In this document: positions 1 through 8,084 of the stretch, in pieces | Layout of the letters: each line of letters opens with the position of its first letter | How positions within the stretch are numbered: the first letter of the stretch is position 1 | Source of the DNA: Bradyrhizobium septentrionale | Lineage (GTDB): Bacteria > Pseudomonadota > Alphaproteobacteria > Rhizobiales > Xanthobacteraceae | Length of the DNA: 64,000 nucleotides | NCBI RefSeq assembly: GCF_011516645.4 | Contig: NZ_CP088285.1 | Span: 2,746,501 to 2,810,500 of the forward strand | Reading direction: 5' to 3' | Made by a program: the position numbers and the translations under genes | The notes under the pieces: model-generated | Seen by the model: the letters and a program-made list of their open reading frames with translations, nothing else | Databases searched by the model: none | Told to the model about the DNA's origin: nothing

Positions 1-1
1 G

Positions 2-1639
2 TTGCGGCATTCAATCTTCAGGCGAATCTGGCTCGCCAGCCTGCTCTCCAATCTCGGCATCCTCATCCAGGGCGTCGGCGCCGCCTGGGCGATGACGCAG
101 ATGAGCTCGGAGGCCGACAAGGTCGCCCTGGTGCAGACCGCGCTGATGCTGCCGGTGATGCTGATCTCGATGCCGGCCGGCGCCATCGCCGACATGCATG
201 ACCGCCGCATCGTCGCGCTGGTGTCGCTGGCGATCGCGCTGGCCGGCGCCACCACCCTGACGGTGCTGGCCTGGCTCAATCTGGTGACGCCGAACATCCT
301 GCTCGCGCTGTGCTTCGTCGTCGGCAGCGGCATGGCGCTGTTCGGTCCGGCCTGGCAATCCTCGGTCAGCGAGCAGGTGCCGTCGGAGACGCTGCCTGCC
401 GCGGTCGCGCTGAACGGCATCAGCTACAACATCGCGCGCAGCTTCGGCCCCGCGATCGGCGGCATCGTGGTGGCCTCCGCAGGTGCGGTGGCGGCCTTCG
501 CGGCCAATGCCGTGCTGTATCTGCCGCTGCTCGTCGTGCTGTTCATGTGGAATCGCGTCAGCGAACCGTCGCGGCTGCCGCGCGAACGGCTGAACCGCGC
601 CATCGTCTCCGGCGTGCGCTACATCACCAACTCGCCGTCGATCAGGATCGTGCTGACCCGCACCATGGTGACCGGCATCATCGGCGGCTCGGTCTCGGCG
701 CTGATGCCGCTGGTGGCGCGCGACCTGCTGCATGGCGGCGCGCAGACCTACGGCATCATGCTCGGCGCGTTCGGCATGGGCGCCGTGATCGGCGCGCTCA
801 ACATCAGCGAGATCCGCAGCCGGCTCAGCGGCGAAGCCGCGATTCGCGCCTGTGCGCTGTCGATGGGCGCGGCGATCGCCGCAGTCGCCCTGAGCAAGGA
901 GCCGGTGATCACCGCCGCAGCACTGGTGGTTGCCGGTGCGGCGTGGATGCTCGCGGTCGCGCTGTTCAATATCGGCGTGCAGCTCTCGGCGCCGCGCTGG
1001 GTCGCCGGCCGTTCGCTGGCGGCCTTTCAAGCCTCGATCGCCGGCGGCATCGCAATCGGAAGCTGGGGCTGGGGACGTATCACGGATTTGGGCGGCGTCG
1101 AGATGGCGCTGCTGATCTCCGCCGGCTTGATGCTGCTGTCGCCGCTGCTCGGCCTCTGGCTGCGGATGCCGCCGATTGGCGCGCGCAACGAGGACGCGAC
1201 GGAAGCGCTGGCCGATCCCGAGGTGCGGCTGCAACTTTCTGGACGTAGCGGGCCGCTGGTGGTCGAGATCGAATACCGGGTGGCGCAGGAGAATGCCCGC
1301 GCCTTCCATAATGTGATGCAGGATGTGCAGCTCAGCCGGCAGCGCAATGGCGCCTATGGCTGGTCGATCGCGCGCGACATCGCCGATCCCGAATTGTGGA
1401 CCGAGCGCTATCATTGCCCGACCTGGCTCGATTTCCTGCGCCAGCGCAACCGCGCCACCCAGATCGAACGCGAACTGCACCAGAAGGCGGCCGACTTCCA
1501 CATCGGCGCCGAGCCGGTCCGCGTGCGCCGGATGCTGGAGCGCCCGTTCGGATCGGTGCGCTGGAAGGACGAGACCCCGGACCGCGCCGCCAAGGAGGTG
1601 ATCCCGGTGGTCGCGACCGCGGCGGGAAGTAGCACCTGA
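2..1639 (+). CDS. MFS transporter, MFS_3/DUF894-like, 5' end probably outside window
   Basis: Inner-membrane secondary transporter of the major facilitator superfamily; the substrate cannot be read from the sequence. About twelve hydrophobic segments fill residues 8-395, with a motif-A-like loop (GAIADMHDRR) near residue 60 after the second helix. A soluble tail of about 150 residues follows (from PPIGARNED on) and contains VEIEYRVAQENARAF, which resembles the monooxygenase-like tail found on some MFS_3 members. The frame is already open at base 2 on a TTG and the protein begins straight at LRHSIFRRIW, which normally follows a short leader, so the true start is probably just upstream of the window. 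The next gene, dctP, starts 223 bases downstream and is probably a separate unit. Family assignment is firm; efflux versus uptake is not known. Confidence 0.8.
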   Translation: MRHSIFRRIWLASLLSNLGILIQGVGAAWAMTQMSSEADKVALVQTALMLPVMLISMPAGAIADMHDRRIVALVSLAIALAGATTLTVLAWLNLVTPNILLALCFVVGSGMALFGPAWQSSVSEQVPSETLPAAVALNGISYNIARSFGPAIGGIVVASAGAVAAFAANAVLYLPLLVVLFMWNRVSEPSRLPRERLNRAIVSGVRYITNSPSIRIVLTRTMVTGIIGGSVSALMPLVARDLLHGGAQTYGIMLGAFGMGAVIGALNISEIRSRLSGEAAIRACALSMGAAIAAVALSKEPVITAAALVVAGAAWMLAVALFNIGVQLSAPRWVAGRSLAAFQASIAGGIAIGSWGWGRITDLGGVEMALLISAGLMLLSPLLGLWLRMPPIGARNEDATEALADPEVRLQLSGRSGPLVVEIEYRVAQENARAFHNVMQDVQLSRQRNGAYGWSIARDIADPELWTERYHCPTWLDFLRQRNRATQIERELHQKAADFHIGAEPVRVRRMLERPFGSVRWKDETPDRAAKEVIPVVATAAGSST

Positions 1640-1862
1640 TCCGGCGACCGCCCCGCAATCGCCTCTCCCCACGACGGGGCATCGCAACGGATCTGGCCCT
1701 CGGCCGGACTGCCGGCTGATCTCATCGAGCCGATCAAGGCGGCGCCACCCGGCGAGTCGCGTCACCGCGTCGCTTGGTAAATTTGAGCGCCGACGCCTAG
1801 ACTTGCGGCCAACATAGAAAACGACCGACCCACCCAAGGGCCGTTCACCTCGGGAGAACACC

Positions 1863-3002
1863 ATGATCACACGAACCAAGGACAAGACTTCCAGTCGTCG
1901 TCGCTTTCTGAAAGCGGCTGCGGCAGGCGCTGCCACCGCCGTCGTCGCCCCGACCGTCGTCAGCGCCCAAGGGCCGATCAACATGCGCTGGCAGAGCACC
2001 TGGCCCTCGAAGGATATTTTCCACGAATACGCCCTCGACTACGCGAAAAAGGTCAACGACATGACCGGCGGCGATCTCAAGATCGAGGTGCTCCCGGCGG
2101 GTGCCGTGGTGCCCGCGTTCGGCTTGCTCGACGCGGTATCCAAAGGCGTGCTCGACGGCGGCCACGGCGTGCTCGTCTATCACTACGGCAAGCAGACGGC
2201 GCTCGCCCTGTGGGGCTCGGGACCCGCTTTCGGCATGGATGCCAACATGCTGCTGGCCTGGCACAAATACGGCGGCGGCAAGGAGTTGCTCGCCAAGCTG
2301 TACGAGTCGATCGGCGCCAATGTCGTCTCATTCCCCTACGGACCGATGCCGACTCAACCGCTCGGCTGGTTCAAGAAGCCGATCTCCAAGACCGAGGATC
2401 TCAAGGGGCTCAAATTCCGGACGGTCGGCATCTCCATCGACCTGTATTCGGCGCAGGGCGCCGCGGTCAACGCCTTGCCGGGCGGCGAAATCGTCTCGGC
2501 AATGGACCGCGGCCTGCTCGATGCGGCCGAGTTTAACAACGCCACGTCCGATCGCGTGCTCGGATTCCCCGACGTCTCCAAGATCTGCATGCTGCAGAGC
2601 TACCATCAGAACGCCGAGCAATTCGAGATCACTTTCAACAGGACGAAATACGATGCGCTGCCCGACAAGATGAAGGCCATCATATCGAACGCCGTCGAAG
2701 CGGCTTCGGCCGAAATGTCATGGAAGGCGATCGATCGCTACTCGAAGGACTACATCGAGCTGCAGACCAAGGATAACGTCAAGTTCTACAAGACGCCCGA
2801 CAGCATCCTGAAGCAGCAGCTCGTACTCTACGACGACATCGTGAAGAAGAAGGCTGCGGAAAATCCGATCTTCAAGGAGATCCTGCAATCGCAGATCGCC
2901 TTCGCGAAAAGGGCTTTGCAATGGGAGATGGATACAGTGGTCAGCCGCCGCACGGCGTTTGAACACTATTTTGGCGCCAACGCGGCGGCCAAGAATATCT
3001 GA
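1863..3002 (+). CDS. dctP: TRAP transporter solute-binding protein (DctP/TakP type), Tat signal
   Basis: Periplasmic receptor that captures an organic acid and delivers it to the TRAP permease encoded just downstream. The N-terminus carries a twin-arginine signal (SSRRRFLK at residues 10-17), a hydrophobic stretch and a probable cleavage site after VVSA near residue 35. Export by Tat rather than Sec is common in this DctP subfamily. The mature protein starts NMRWQSTWPSKD and has the family-typical region YAKKVNDMTGGDLKIEV and the later segment LKGLKFRTVG, which in DctP proteins leads into the ligand-contacting arginine. The length of 379 residues is normal for the TakP-like (2-oxo acid, lactate or mannitol/chloroaromatic-annotated) branch. 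The start ATG follows CGGGAGAA. It is the first gene of dctP-dctQ-dctM. The ligand is unknown. Confidence 0.9.
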   Translation: MITRTKDKTSSRRRFLKAAAAGAATAVVAPTVVSAQGPINMRWQSTWPSKDIFHEYALDYAKKVNDMTGGDLKIEVLPAGAVVPAFGLLDAVSKGVLDGGHGVLVYHYGKQTALALWGSGPAFGMDANMLLAWHKYGGGKELLAKLYESIGANVVSFPYGPMPTQPLGWFKKPISKTEDLKGLKFRTVGISIDLYSAQGAAVNALPGGEIVSAMDRGLLDAAEFNNATSDRVLGFPDVSKICMLQSYHQNAEQFEITFNRTKYDALPDKMKAIISNAVEAASAEMSWKAIDRYSKDYIELQTKDNVKFYKTPDSILKQQLVLYDDIVKKKAAENPIFKEILQSQIAFAKRALQWEMDTVVSRRTAFEHYFGANAAAKNI

Positions 3003-3089
3003 TCCTGCTTGCCGCAAGGCGACATCCAGGGCACGACCCGGATGGCGCTTTGTGCCATGGCACTGTCTAGCGCCGGGTGGTCGTACCAC

Positions 3090-3758
3090 ATGAGCGTCCA
3101 GGGTTTTCTGTACTCGATTGATCGCCTGAGTACCTGGGTCGGCAAGGCCGCAGCCTGGCTGATCATCCTGTTGATGAGCGTCGTCTGCGTCGAAGTGTTC
3201 AAGCGCTACGTCATGAACATGCCGACGGCGTGGATCTTCGATCTCGACAACATGCTGTACGGCACGCTGTTCATGCTCTGTGGCGGCTACACGCTGGCGC
3301 AGAACGCCCATGTCCGCGGCGACTTCCTCTATTCCTCGATGCGGCCGCGCACCCAGGCCTCGCTGGACCTCGTGCTGTACATCGTTTTCTTCCTGCCCGG
3401 CATCGCAGCGCTGATCTATGCCGGCACCTTCTACGCTGCGGACTCCTGGCGGATCGCCGAGCACTCCAACGTGACGGCGGATGGCCCGCCGATCTACCAC
3501 TTCAAATCGGTGATACCGATCGCCGGCGCGCTGATCATGCTGCAGGGGCTGGCTGAGATCGTGCGCTGCATCGCGTGCCTGAAGACGGGCGAATGGCCGG
3601 GCCGGCTCGCCGACGTCACCGAGATCGATGTGGTCGAACAGCAGCTCGCGCAAAGCGAATATGTCGATGAGGAATCGCGCAAGCTCGCCATCGAGGGCGC
3701 GCAGCGGATCGACGAAATGGCACGGCAGCGCGGCATGGGCGGGGACGTGAACACATGA
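3090..3758 (+). CDS. dctQ: TRAP transporter small permease (DctQ)
   Basis: Small four-helix membrane subunit of the TRAP transporter; it pairs with DctM in the cytoplasmic membrane. Hydrophobic segments include WLIILLMSVVCVEVF, a second around TLFMLCGGYTLAQNA with the conserved HVRGDFLY that follows it, a third in LVLYIVFFLPGIAAL, and a fourth near SVIPIAGALIMLQGLAE. The frame is open further upstream to a TTG at 3009, but the sequence before 3090 does not look like DctQ. The ATG at 3090 (MSVQGFLYSIDRL) gives a normal N-terminus, so it is preferred. The C-terminal 50 residues are charged and cytoplasmic. The stop overlaps the dctM start (ATGA), indicating translational coupling. Confidence 0.87.
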   Translation: MSVQGFLYSIDRLSTWVGKAAAWLIILLMSVVCVEVFKRYVMNMPTAWIFDLDNMLYGTLFMLCGGYTLAQNAHVRGDFLYSSMRPRTQASLDLVLYIVFFLPGIAALIYAGTFYAADSWRIAEHSNVTADGPPIYHFKSVIPIAGALIMLQGLAEIVRCIACLKTGEWPGRLADVTEIDVVEQQLAQSEYVDEESRKLAIEGAQRIDEMARQRGMGGDVNT

Positions 3759-5500
3759 GCGATCCGGCACTCGGTCTGTTGATGCTGGCGCTTATCGTCG
3801 TCGTCATCATGATGGGATTTGCCACGGCCTTCACGCTGATGGGGCTGGGCATGTTCTTCGGCTTCATCGCCTTCTACGACCCGGCGCAGCACTGGACGCA
3901 GAACCGCGTCTTCGAGCTGATGGTCCAGCGCACCTACGGCGCGATGACCAACGACGTGCTGATTTCCATCCCGCTGTTCGTGCTGATGGGATACGTGATG
4001 GAGCGCGGCGCGCTAGTCGACAAGATGTTCCATTCGATCCAGCTCGCGTTCCGCCGCATGCCGGCCTCGCTCGCGGTCACGACCCTGATCGTCTGCACAT
4101 TCTGGGGGATCGCCAGCGGACTGGTCGGTGCGGTGGTCGTGTTGATGGGCGTGATCGCCTTCAATCCGATGCTGCGGGCCGGCTATGACGTCAAGCTCGC
4201 GTCCGGCGTCATCACCGCCGGCGGCACGCTCGGGATCCTCATCCCGCCCTCGGTGATGATCATCGTCTATGCGGCGGTTGCCGGACAATCCATCGTCAAG
4301 CTGTACGCGGCCGCGATGTTCCCGGGCTTTTTCCTGGCCTTCCTATACCTGGTCTATATCGTGGCTTGGGCACTGATAAATCCAAAAATCGCTCCGCCCT
4401 TGCCGGAGGAGCAGACCCGGGTCGAGGTCCCTGCCTGGATCACCAGATTTGAGACGCTCTATTCGCCCAACCTGTTCGTCGCCCTGCTGAAGGCTCTGAT
4501 TTCGCCCGGCAAGGCAAGGAGCGTCGAGTTCGACGGCAAGCCGATGAGCTATCGGGCGATCTTGCAGAATGGCCTGGTTGCGCTGGTGCCGTTCCTGTTG
4601 ACCGCTGGCACGCTGTCAACCGTCTGGTGGTACGTCGTGATCCACCAGCAGGCGGCCGCGGCATCGGGAGCGGTCGAGGGTCTGGAGCAATTGGGCAGTG
4701 CCGTATCGGCGGAACCGACGCGCGCCGACAAGGGGCCGGACTTCCAGTTCTATCTCTGGTTCGCCGTCAGCGCGGCTATCCTGGCCCTGTGGACCGCGCG
4801 TTCCTATTGGCGCATGAACGGCGAGCGCTTCGAGGTGCTCAAGCTCCTGACCTCGTCCGTGATGCCGCTCGGTATCCTCACCGCGGTCGTGCTGGCCGTG
4901 ATCCTGTTTGGCATCACGACCGCGACCGAGTCCGCTGCTGTCGGCGCCGCCGGCGCTTTCCTCCTCGCCGTGCAAGCCCGCACGCTGGACTGGAAGCGCA
5001 CAAAGGAAGCGGTGTTCCTGACCGCCAAGACCACCGCGATGGTGTGCTGGCTGTTCGTCGGCTCCGCACTGTTCTCGGCGGTGTTCGCCATCCTCGGCGG
5101 TCAGGCCCTGCTGGAAAGCTGGGTGCTCTCGCTCAACATGACGCCCGTGCAGTTCATGATCCTGTCGCAGGCGATCATCTTCCTGCTCGGCTGGCCGCTC
5201 GAATGGACCGAGATCATTATCATCTTCGTGCCCATCTTCCTGCCCATGCTGAAGCACTTCAACATCGACCCGATCCTGTGGGGCACGCTGGTGTTCGTGA
5301 ACCTGCAGGCGGCGTTCCTTTCGCCGCCGGTTGCCATGTCGGCGTTCTACCTCAAGGGCGTCGCACCAAAGCACGTCACACTCAACCAGATCTTCGCCGG
5401 CATGATGCCCTACATGCTGATCGTGATCCTTTGCATGGTGATCATGTATCTCTGGCCGGGGATGACGCTGTGGCTGCCGAACTACCTCTATGGCGGCTGA
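3755..5500 (+). CDS. dctM: TRAP transporter large permease (DctM), long form
   Basis: Main membrane subunit of the TRAP transporter, which drives solute uptake with a sodium or proton gradient. It is hydrophobic throughout, with family-typical stretches such as LVGAVVVLMGVIAFNPML, GGTLGILIPPSVMIIVYA and, late in the protein, NMTPVQFMILSQAIIFLLG. At 581 residues it is about 150 longer than a standard DctM (about 430). The extra sequence lies roughly at residues 215-365 and includes a loop plus additional hydrophobic segments (LVALVPFLLTAG, FYLWFAVSAAILALW). Such an insertion is usual in the mannitol/chloroaromatic-annotated TRAP branch. The start ATG at 3755 overlaps the dctQ stop. No terminator hairpin is evident before the convergent small gene at 5517. 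Confidence 0.9.
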   Translation: MSDPALGLLMLALIVVVIMMGFATAFTLMGLGMFFGFIAFYDPAQHWTQNRVFELMVQRTYGAMTNDVLISIPLFVLMGYVMERGALVDKMFHSIQLAFRRMPASLAVTTLIVCTFWGIASGLVGAVVVLMGVIAFNPMLRAGYDVKLASGVITAGGTLGILIPPSVMIIVYAAVAGQSIVKLYAAAMFPGFFLAFLYLVYIVAWALINPKIAPPLPEEQTRVEVPAWITRFETLYSPNLFVALLKALISPGKARSVEFDGKPMSYRAILQNGLVALVPFLLTAGTLSTVWWYVVIHQQAAAASGAVEGLEQLGSAVSAEPTRADKGPDFQFYLWFAVSAAILALWTARSYWRMNGERFEVLKLLTSSVMPLGILTAVVLAVILFGITTATESAAVGAAGAFLLAVQARTLDWKRTKEAVFLTAKTTAMVCWLFVGSALFSAVFAILGGQALLESWVLSLNMTPVQFMILSQAIIFLLGWPLEWTEIIIIFVPIFLPMLKHFNIDPILWGTLVFVNLQAAFLSPPVAMSAFYLKGVAPKHVTLNQIFAGMMPYMLIVILCMVIMYLWPGMTLWLPNYLYGG

Positions 5501-5516
5501 GGTGTGATAACGGCTT

Positions 5517-5732
5517 TTACTGCCCGTGATCGATCAGCGTCTGCTGGCACGCCTTGCTCAGCCGGGCGCGATTTTGCTTCAGGCAGGCCAAAACGACCTG
5601 ATCGCCCTCGCTGAGATGGGCGCGGCAGAACCGCGAGGCATCGCGTGAGCAGGCATCACGCCCCTGCTGCTGTGCCGAGGCGGCCGACGTCAACAGAACC
5701 AGCGGAACGACGGCGAACAGAAATCGGGTCAT
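5517..5732 (-). CDS. small secreted cysteine-rich repeat protein
   Basis: A 71-residue exported protein of unknown role. Residues 1-20 form a Sec signal peptide (TRFLFAVVPLVLLTSAASA) with an AxA-type cleavage site. The mature part has four cysteines in the pattern DACSRDASRFCRAH...VLACLKQNRARLSKACQ, which matches the short cysteine-rich repeat (Cys_rich_FGFR/GLG1-like) found in small alphaproteobacterial periplasmic proteins; the spacing suggests two disulfides. It is convergent with dctM and 16 bases from it, so it is a separate transcription unit. Function unknown; the family call rests on the cysteine spacing. Confidence 0.7.
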   Translation of the reverse strand: MTRFLFAVVPLVLLTSAASAQQQGRDACSRDASRFCRAHLSEGDQVVLACLKQNRARLSKACQQTLIDHGQ

Positions 5733-5751
5733 CTTTCAAAGCCTCTACAAA

Positions 5752-5823
5752 AGCGTTTTCGAGCGAAGCCTGTCCCGCACTTGATGCGGGATGGGTACCG
5801 GTTCGCGTAAAGAAAACGCGTCA
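5752..5823 (+). repeat. dispersed palindromic repeat family A, copy 1
   Basis: About 72 bases running from GCGTTTTCGAGCGAAGCC through TGTCCCGCACTTGATGCGGG to AAAACGCG. It contains an inner inverted repeat CCCGCA/TGCGGG and outer complementary ends GCGTTTTC and GAAAACGC. Near-identical copies lie at 29704-29777 (opposite orientation) and 45808-45890. Intergenic, no protein-coding content. It behaves like a REP-type mobile or RNA-folding element. Confidence 0.75.
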
Positions 5824-5833
5824 ATACAAGAAC

Positions 5834-5877
5834 CTGGAGCCCCGTTCCGATTCCATCGGAACGGACAAAGGCTCCAG
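5834..5877. repeat. nested inverted repeat
   Basis: Outer stem CTGGAGCC (5834-5841) pairs with GGCTCCAG (5870-5877). Inner stem CGTTCCGAT (5843-5851) pairs with ATCGGAACG (5855-5863) around a TCC loop. It sits directly beside repeat copy 1 and could be part of a longer composite repeat or a terminator-like RNA hairpin without a T-run. Confidence 0.55.
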
Positions 5878-6251
5878 CGAATGCGCCGCTGGTCTATAGC
5901 GTTTCAGTGCCGCGGAGAAGCTTGAAACGGCGGAGCGAGCCGGCTCCGCCGGAGACGGCCGCCCGGGGACGGCCTGCGTCTCGTCGCCGCAGGCCTGCCC
6001 GCTGCGATCCGGCGCCAATCACTCTGCGGCGGCCGTGCGCTGTGCGGCGAGATCGCGATCCAGCCGAGATCCCGAACATTCCGGGGATCACCGCCTGCAT
6101 GGTCAATAATCGCTTCCAGCTGAGCGGCGGCTGGGTAAGGACCGCTTTTTCTTGCCGTTCCGGCGCCGTGTTGGGATCGCGTTAAGACCTTGTTGGCATT
6201 AATCGCTCGTTACGGCTGTGGCGTATCCCGAGTTCCGAGAGAGTAGAAGCG

Positions 6252-7310
6252 ATGCGTAGTGCGTTGGGCCTGATGCTGGCCAGTGTTGTAACGGCGATCG
6301 TGATCGCCGGTGTGTGGTTCTGGACCTCCTCCCCGCGTGCCGACGCGGCTCCTCCGCAAACCACGGCCGCAGCCAAGGCCGAGCCGCTTCCGGCGGCGGC
6401 GAAACAGGCCGCCAGGGACGATGTCGAGACGACCGCCGCGCTGTCGAAGCGCGCCGATGCCACCCAGGCGGCAGCCCCGGCCGCGGCCCCCGCGCCGGCG
6501 CCGATGCCGGCTCCCGTCGCGGCCGCACCCAAATGCGCCAACCCCGATGCGCTGGGCATCAGCCGCACCGTCGTGGTCGACACCAATGGCGGCCCGGGCT
6601 TCGGCTTCCTGCAGTACAAGCAGTATGACTTCCTGACCGACAAGGAGGTCGTGCTGACCTTCGACGACGGTCCGTGGCCGACCACGCCCGCCGTGCTCAA
6701 GGCGCTGGCGGATGAATGCACCAAGGCGGTGTTCTTCCCGATCGGCCTGCACACCACCTATCACCCTGACATCCTCCGCCAGGTCGCCGCCGCCGGCCAC
6801 ACCATCGGCGCCCACACCTGGTCGCATGCGCATCTGGCGAACAAGAAGCTCACCGAGCAGCAGGCCAAGGACGAGATCGAGAAAGGCTTCAGCGCGGTGA
6901 AGCTGGCGCTGGGCGCCAACCCGGCCCCGTTCTTCCGTTTCCCGGCACTGGCGCATACGCCGGCGACAACCGCCTATCTCGGCACCCGCAACATCGCGAT
7001 GTTCTCCGTCGACGTCGACTCCAACGACTTCAAGTCCAAGAGCGCGGACGAGGTGATCAACAACGTGATGACCAAGCTCGACAAGGAGCACAAGGGCATC
7101 ATCCTGATGCACGACCTGCAGAAGCACACCGCGCAGGCGCTGCCGACGCTGCTGCGCAAGCTGAAGGCAGGCGGCTACAAGGTGGTCTGGATGAAGGCCA
7201 AGACCCAGCTCGAGACGCTGCCCGAATACGACGCGATGATGGCGAAGACCGAGAAGCCGATCGCAACGGGCCGGCCAATCGGCAACGTCGTGCAGACGGT
7301 CGCCGAGTAA
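6252..7310 (+). CDS. polysaccharide deacetylase (NodB homology domain), exported
   Basis: Carbohydrate esterase family 4 enzyme, expected to remove N- or O-acetyl groups from a cell-envelope polysaccharide or peptidoglycan. Residues 6-25 form a signal anchor. A low-complexity Ala/Pro linker (to about residue 95) crosses the periplasm, and the NodB domain occupies about residues 130-335. Motif 1 is TFDDGP at 136-141 (catalytic base and metal-binding Asp). Motif 2 is HTWSH at 188-192 (metal-binding histidines). Motif 3 lies around FFRFPAL and the late ILMHD supplies the last motif. All metal ligands appear intact. The gene stands alone, ends in a strong terminator at 7334-7366, and marks the last gene of the core genome before the element that follows. 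The substrate cannot be predicted. Confidence 0.9.
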   Translation: MRSALGLMLASVVTAIVIAGVWFWTSSPRADAAPPQTTAAAKAEPLPAAAKQAARDDVETTAALSKRADATQAAAPAAAPAPAPMPAPVAAAPKCANPDALGISRTVVVDTNGGPGFGFLQYKQYDFLTDKEVVLTFDDGPWPTTPAVLKALADECTKAVFFPIGLHTTYHPDILRQVAAAGHTIGAHTWSHAHLANKKLTEQQAKDEIEKGFSAVKLALGANPAPFFRFPALAHTPATTAYLGTRNIAMFSVDVDSNDFKSKSADEVINNVMTKLDKEHKGIILMHDLQKHTAQALPTLLRKLKAGGYKVVWMKAKTQLETLPEYDAMMAKTEKPIATGRPIGNVVQTVAE

Positions 7311-7333
7311 CGCAGCGGACGCACTCTCAACGC

Positions 7334-7366
7334 AAAGCGCCCCTGGATCCGATCCAGGGGCGCTTT
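7334..7366 (+). terminator. intrinsic terminator after the deacetylase gene
   Basis: A 16-base perfect inverted repeat: AAAGCGCCCCTGGATC at 7334-7349 and GATCCAGGGGCGCTTT at 7351-7366, ending in TTT and followed by a pyrimidine-rich run. It lies 24 bases after the deacetylase stop codon. Confidence 0.85.
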
Positions 7367-7625
7367 CGCTTTCTGATCGCAGCCACCTTCTGCTGGTCCG
7401 CCACGGCCGGACGACGTTGAACGCTTATGCGCCTTCGAGAGTGGCACCATCACGCCCGGTGGCTGCGGCTCCCACCAAAATATCGAAAACAACCCCATGC
7501 AAAGTAGCAAGAGAGCATCGCACTTAGGGCGCATTGGATTGATTTTGCTCGAAATTTCTTGCGCGATTCTTAAAACGGACCACGAAAAGGACCACAGAAT
7601 TGCGGGGTTGCCGAGGATAAATCGC

Positions 7626-8033
7626 GTGTTTGAACGTTGCACAGAACGACTAGACCGAGCGGCATGCAGCGATGAAGCGGCGCGATCGCTAGGCTTGTTA
7701 GCTGATCCGCAGCTTCGCTCGCTCGTAGATCTGTACTTCGGCCTGATGCAGAAGTTCCACTACATCCGCGAATCGCTCCCGATCGATTGCGTAGCTCAAC
7801 CGCTCTCAGTGCACGACGAGGTAGTAGGTGTCGCCGTAGTCTCCGATTCCGCGCTGAACTTGGCGGTGGCGCATTGAACCGTACTCTTCTCACGCCCCTG
7901 CGGACTCGATGTAAACAGACGTTCGCTCGGGGACATCTCGGCTGAACTCGCCCGGGTCGGCTTTACCAGGGAGAGCGGTAAGCCATATGCCTCCACGGCA
8001 ATTGCCCGTATGCTTGGCGAGATCAAGACGTGA
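7626..8033 (+). pseudogene. serine recombinase remnant with in-frame stop
   Basis: One reading frame spans this stretch but is cut by a TGA at 7875-7877. The part after the stop reads GDISAELARVGFTRESGKPY then ASTAIARMLGEIKT and ends at a TGA at 8031-8033. It matches the C-terminal helix-turn-helix tail seen in many alphaproteobacterial serine recombinases (SLREIAAEL..LG..NERGKPY...SIA.ML). The part before the stop (from GTG at 7626; the frame is open upstream to 7497) has no recognisable domain and no resolvase catalytic serine motif. I read it as a decayed recombinase gene at the left end of the element. It could alternatively be an unrelated hypothetical gene next to a short recombinase tail. 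It ends about 50 bases before hsdM. Confidence 0.35.
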
Positions 8034-8084
8034 TAAGCGGCCGCAATGGTCAGGGTGGTCGTAGTTGTACGAGTCGGGGGCGGA

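Larger units (their letters stand above)
5733..6251. other. intergenic region with repeat and hairpin
   Basis: 519 bases without a convincing gene, between the cysteine-rich protein (reading left) and the deacetylase (reading right). The first 150 bases hold a dispersed repeat (5752-5823) and a nested hairpin (5834-5877). The rest must contain the divergent promoters, but no sigma-70 box is good enough to mark. Short open frames here have no recognisable similarity. Confidence 0.6.

Noticed and set aside
11..1999. A 662-codon frame opposite the MFS transporter and the start of dctP
   Set aside because: Arg/His/Ala/Asp-rich translation, typical of antisense frames in GC-rich coding DNA, and it crosses two real genes.
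7497..7877. A separate 126-residue gene upstream of the type I operon
   Set aside because: The same frame continues after the TGA into a recombinase-like tail, so it was taken as part of a decayed gene; the first half alone has no recognisable domain.
7311..8045. Left attachment site with a copy of the tRNA-Thr 3' end
   Set aside because: I searched the left flank for the tRNA 3' end (words such as GAGGGATTCGAACCC) and found no copy, so no att site is annotated.
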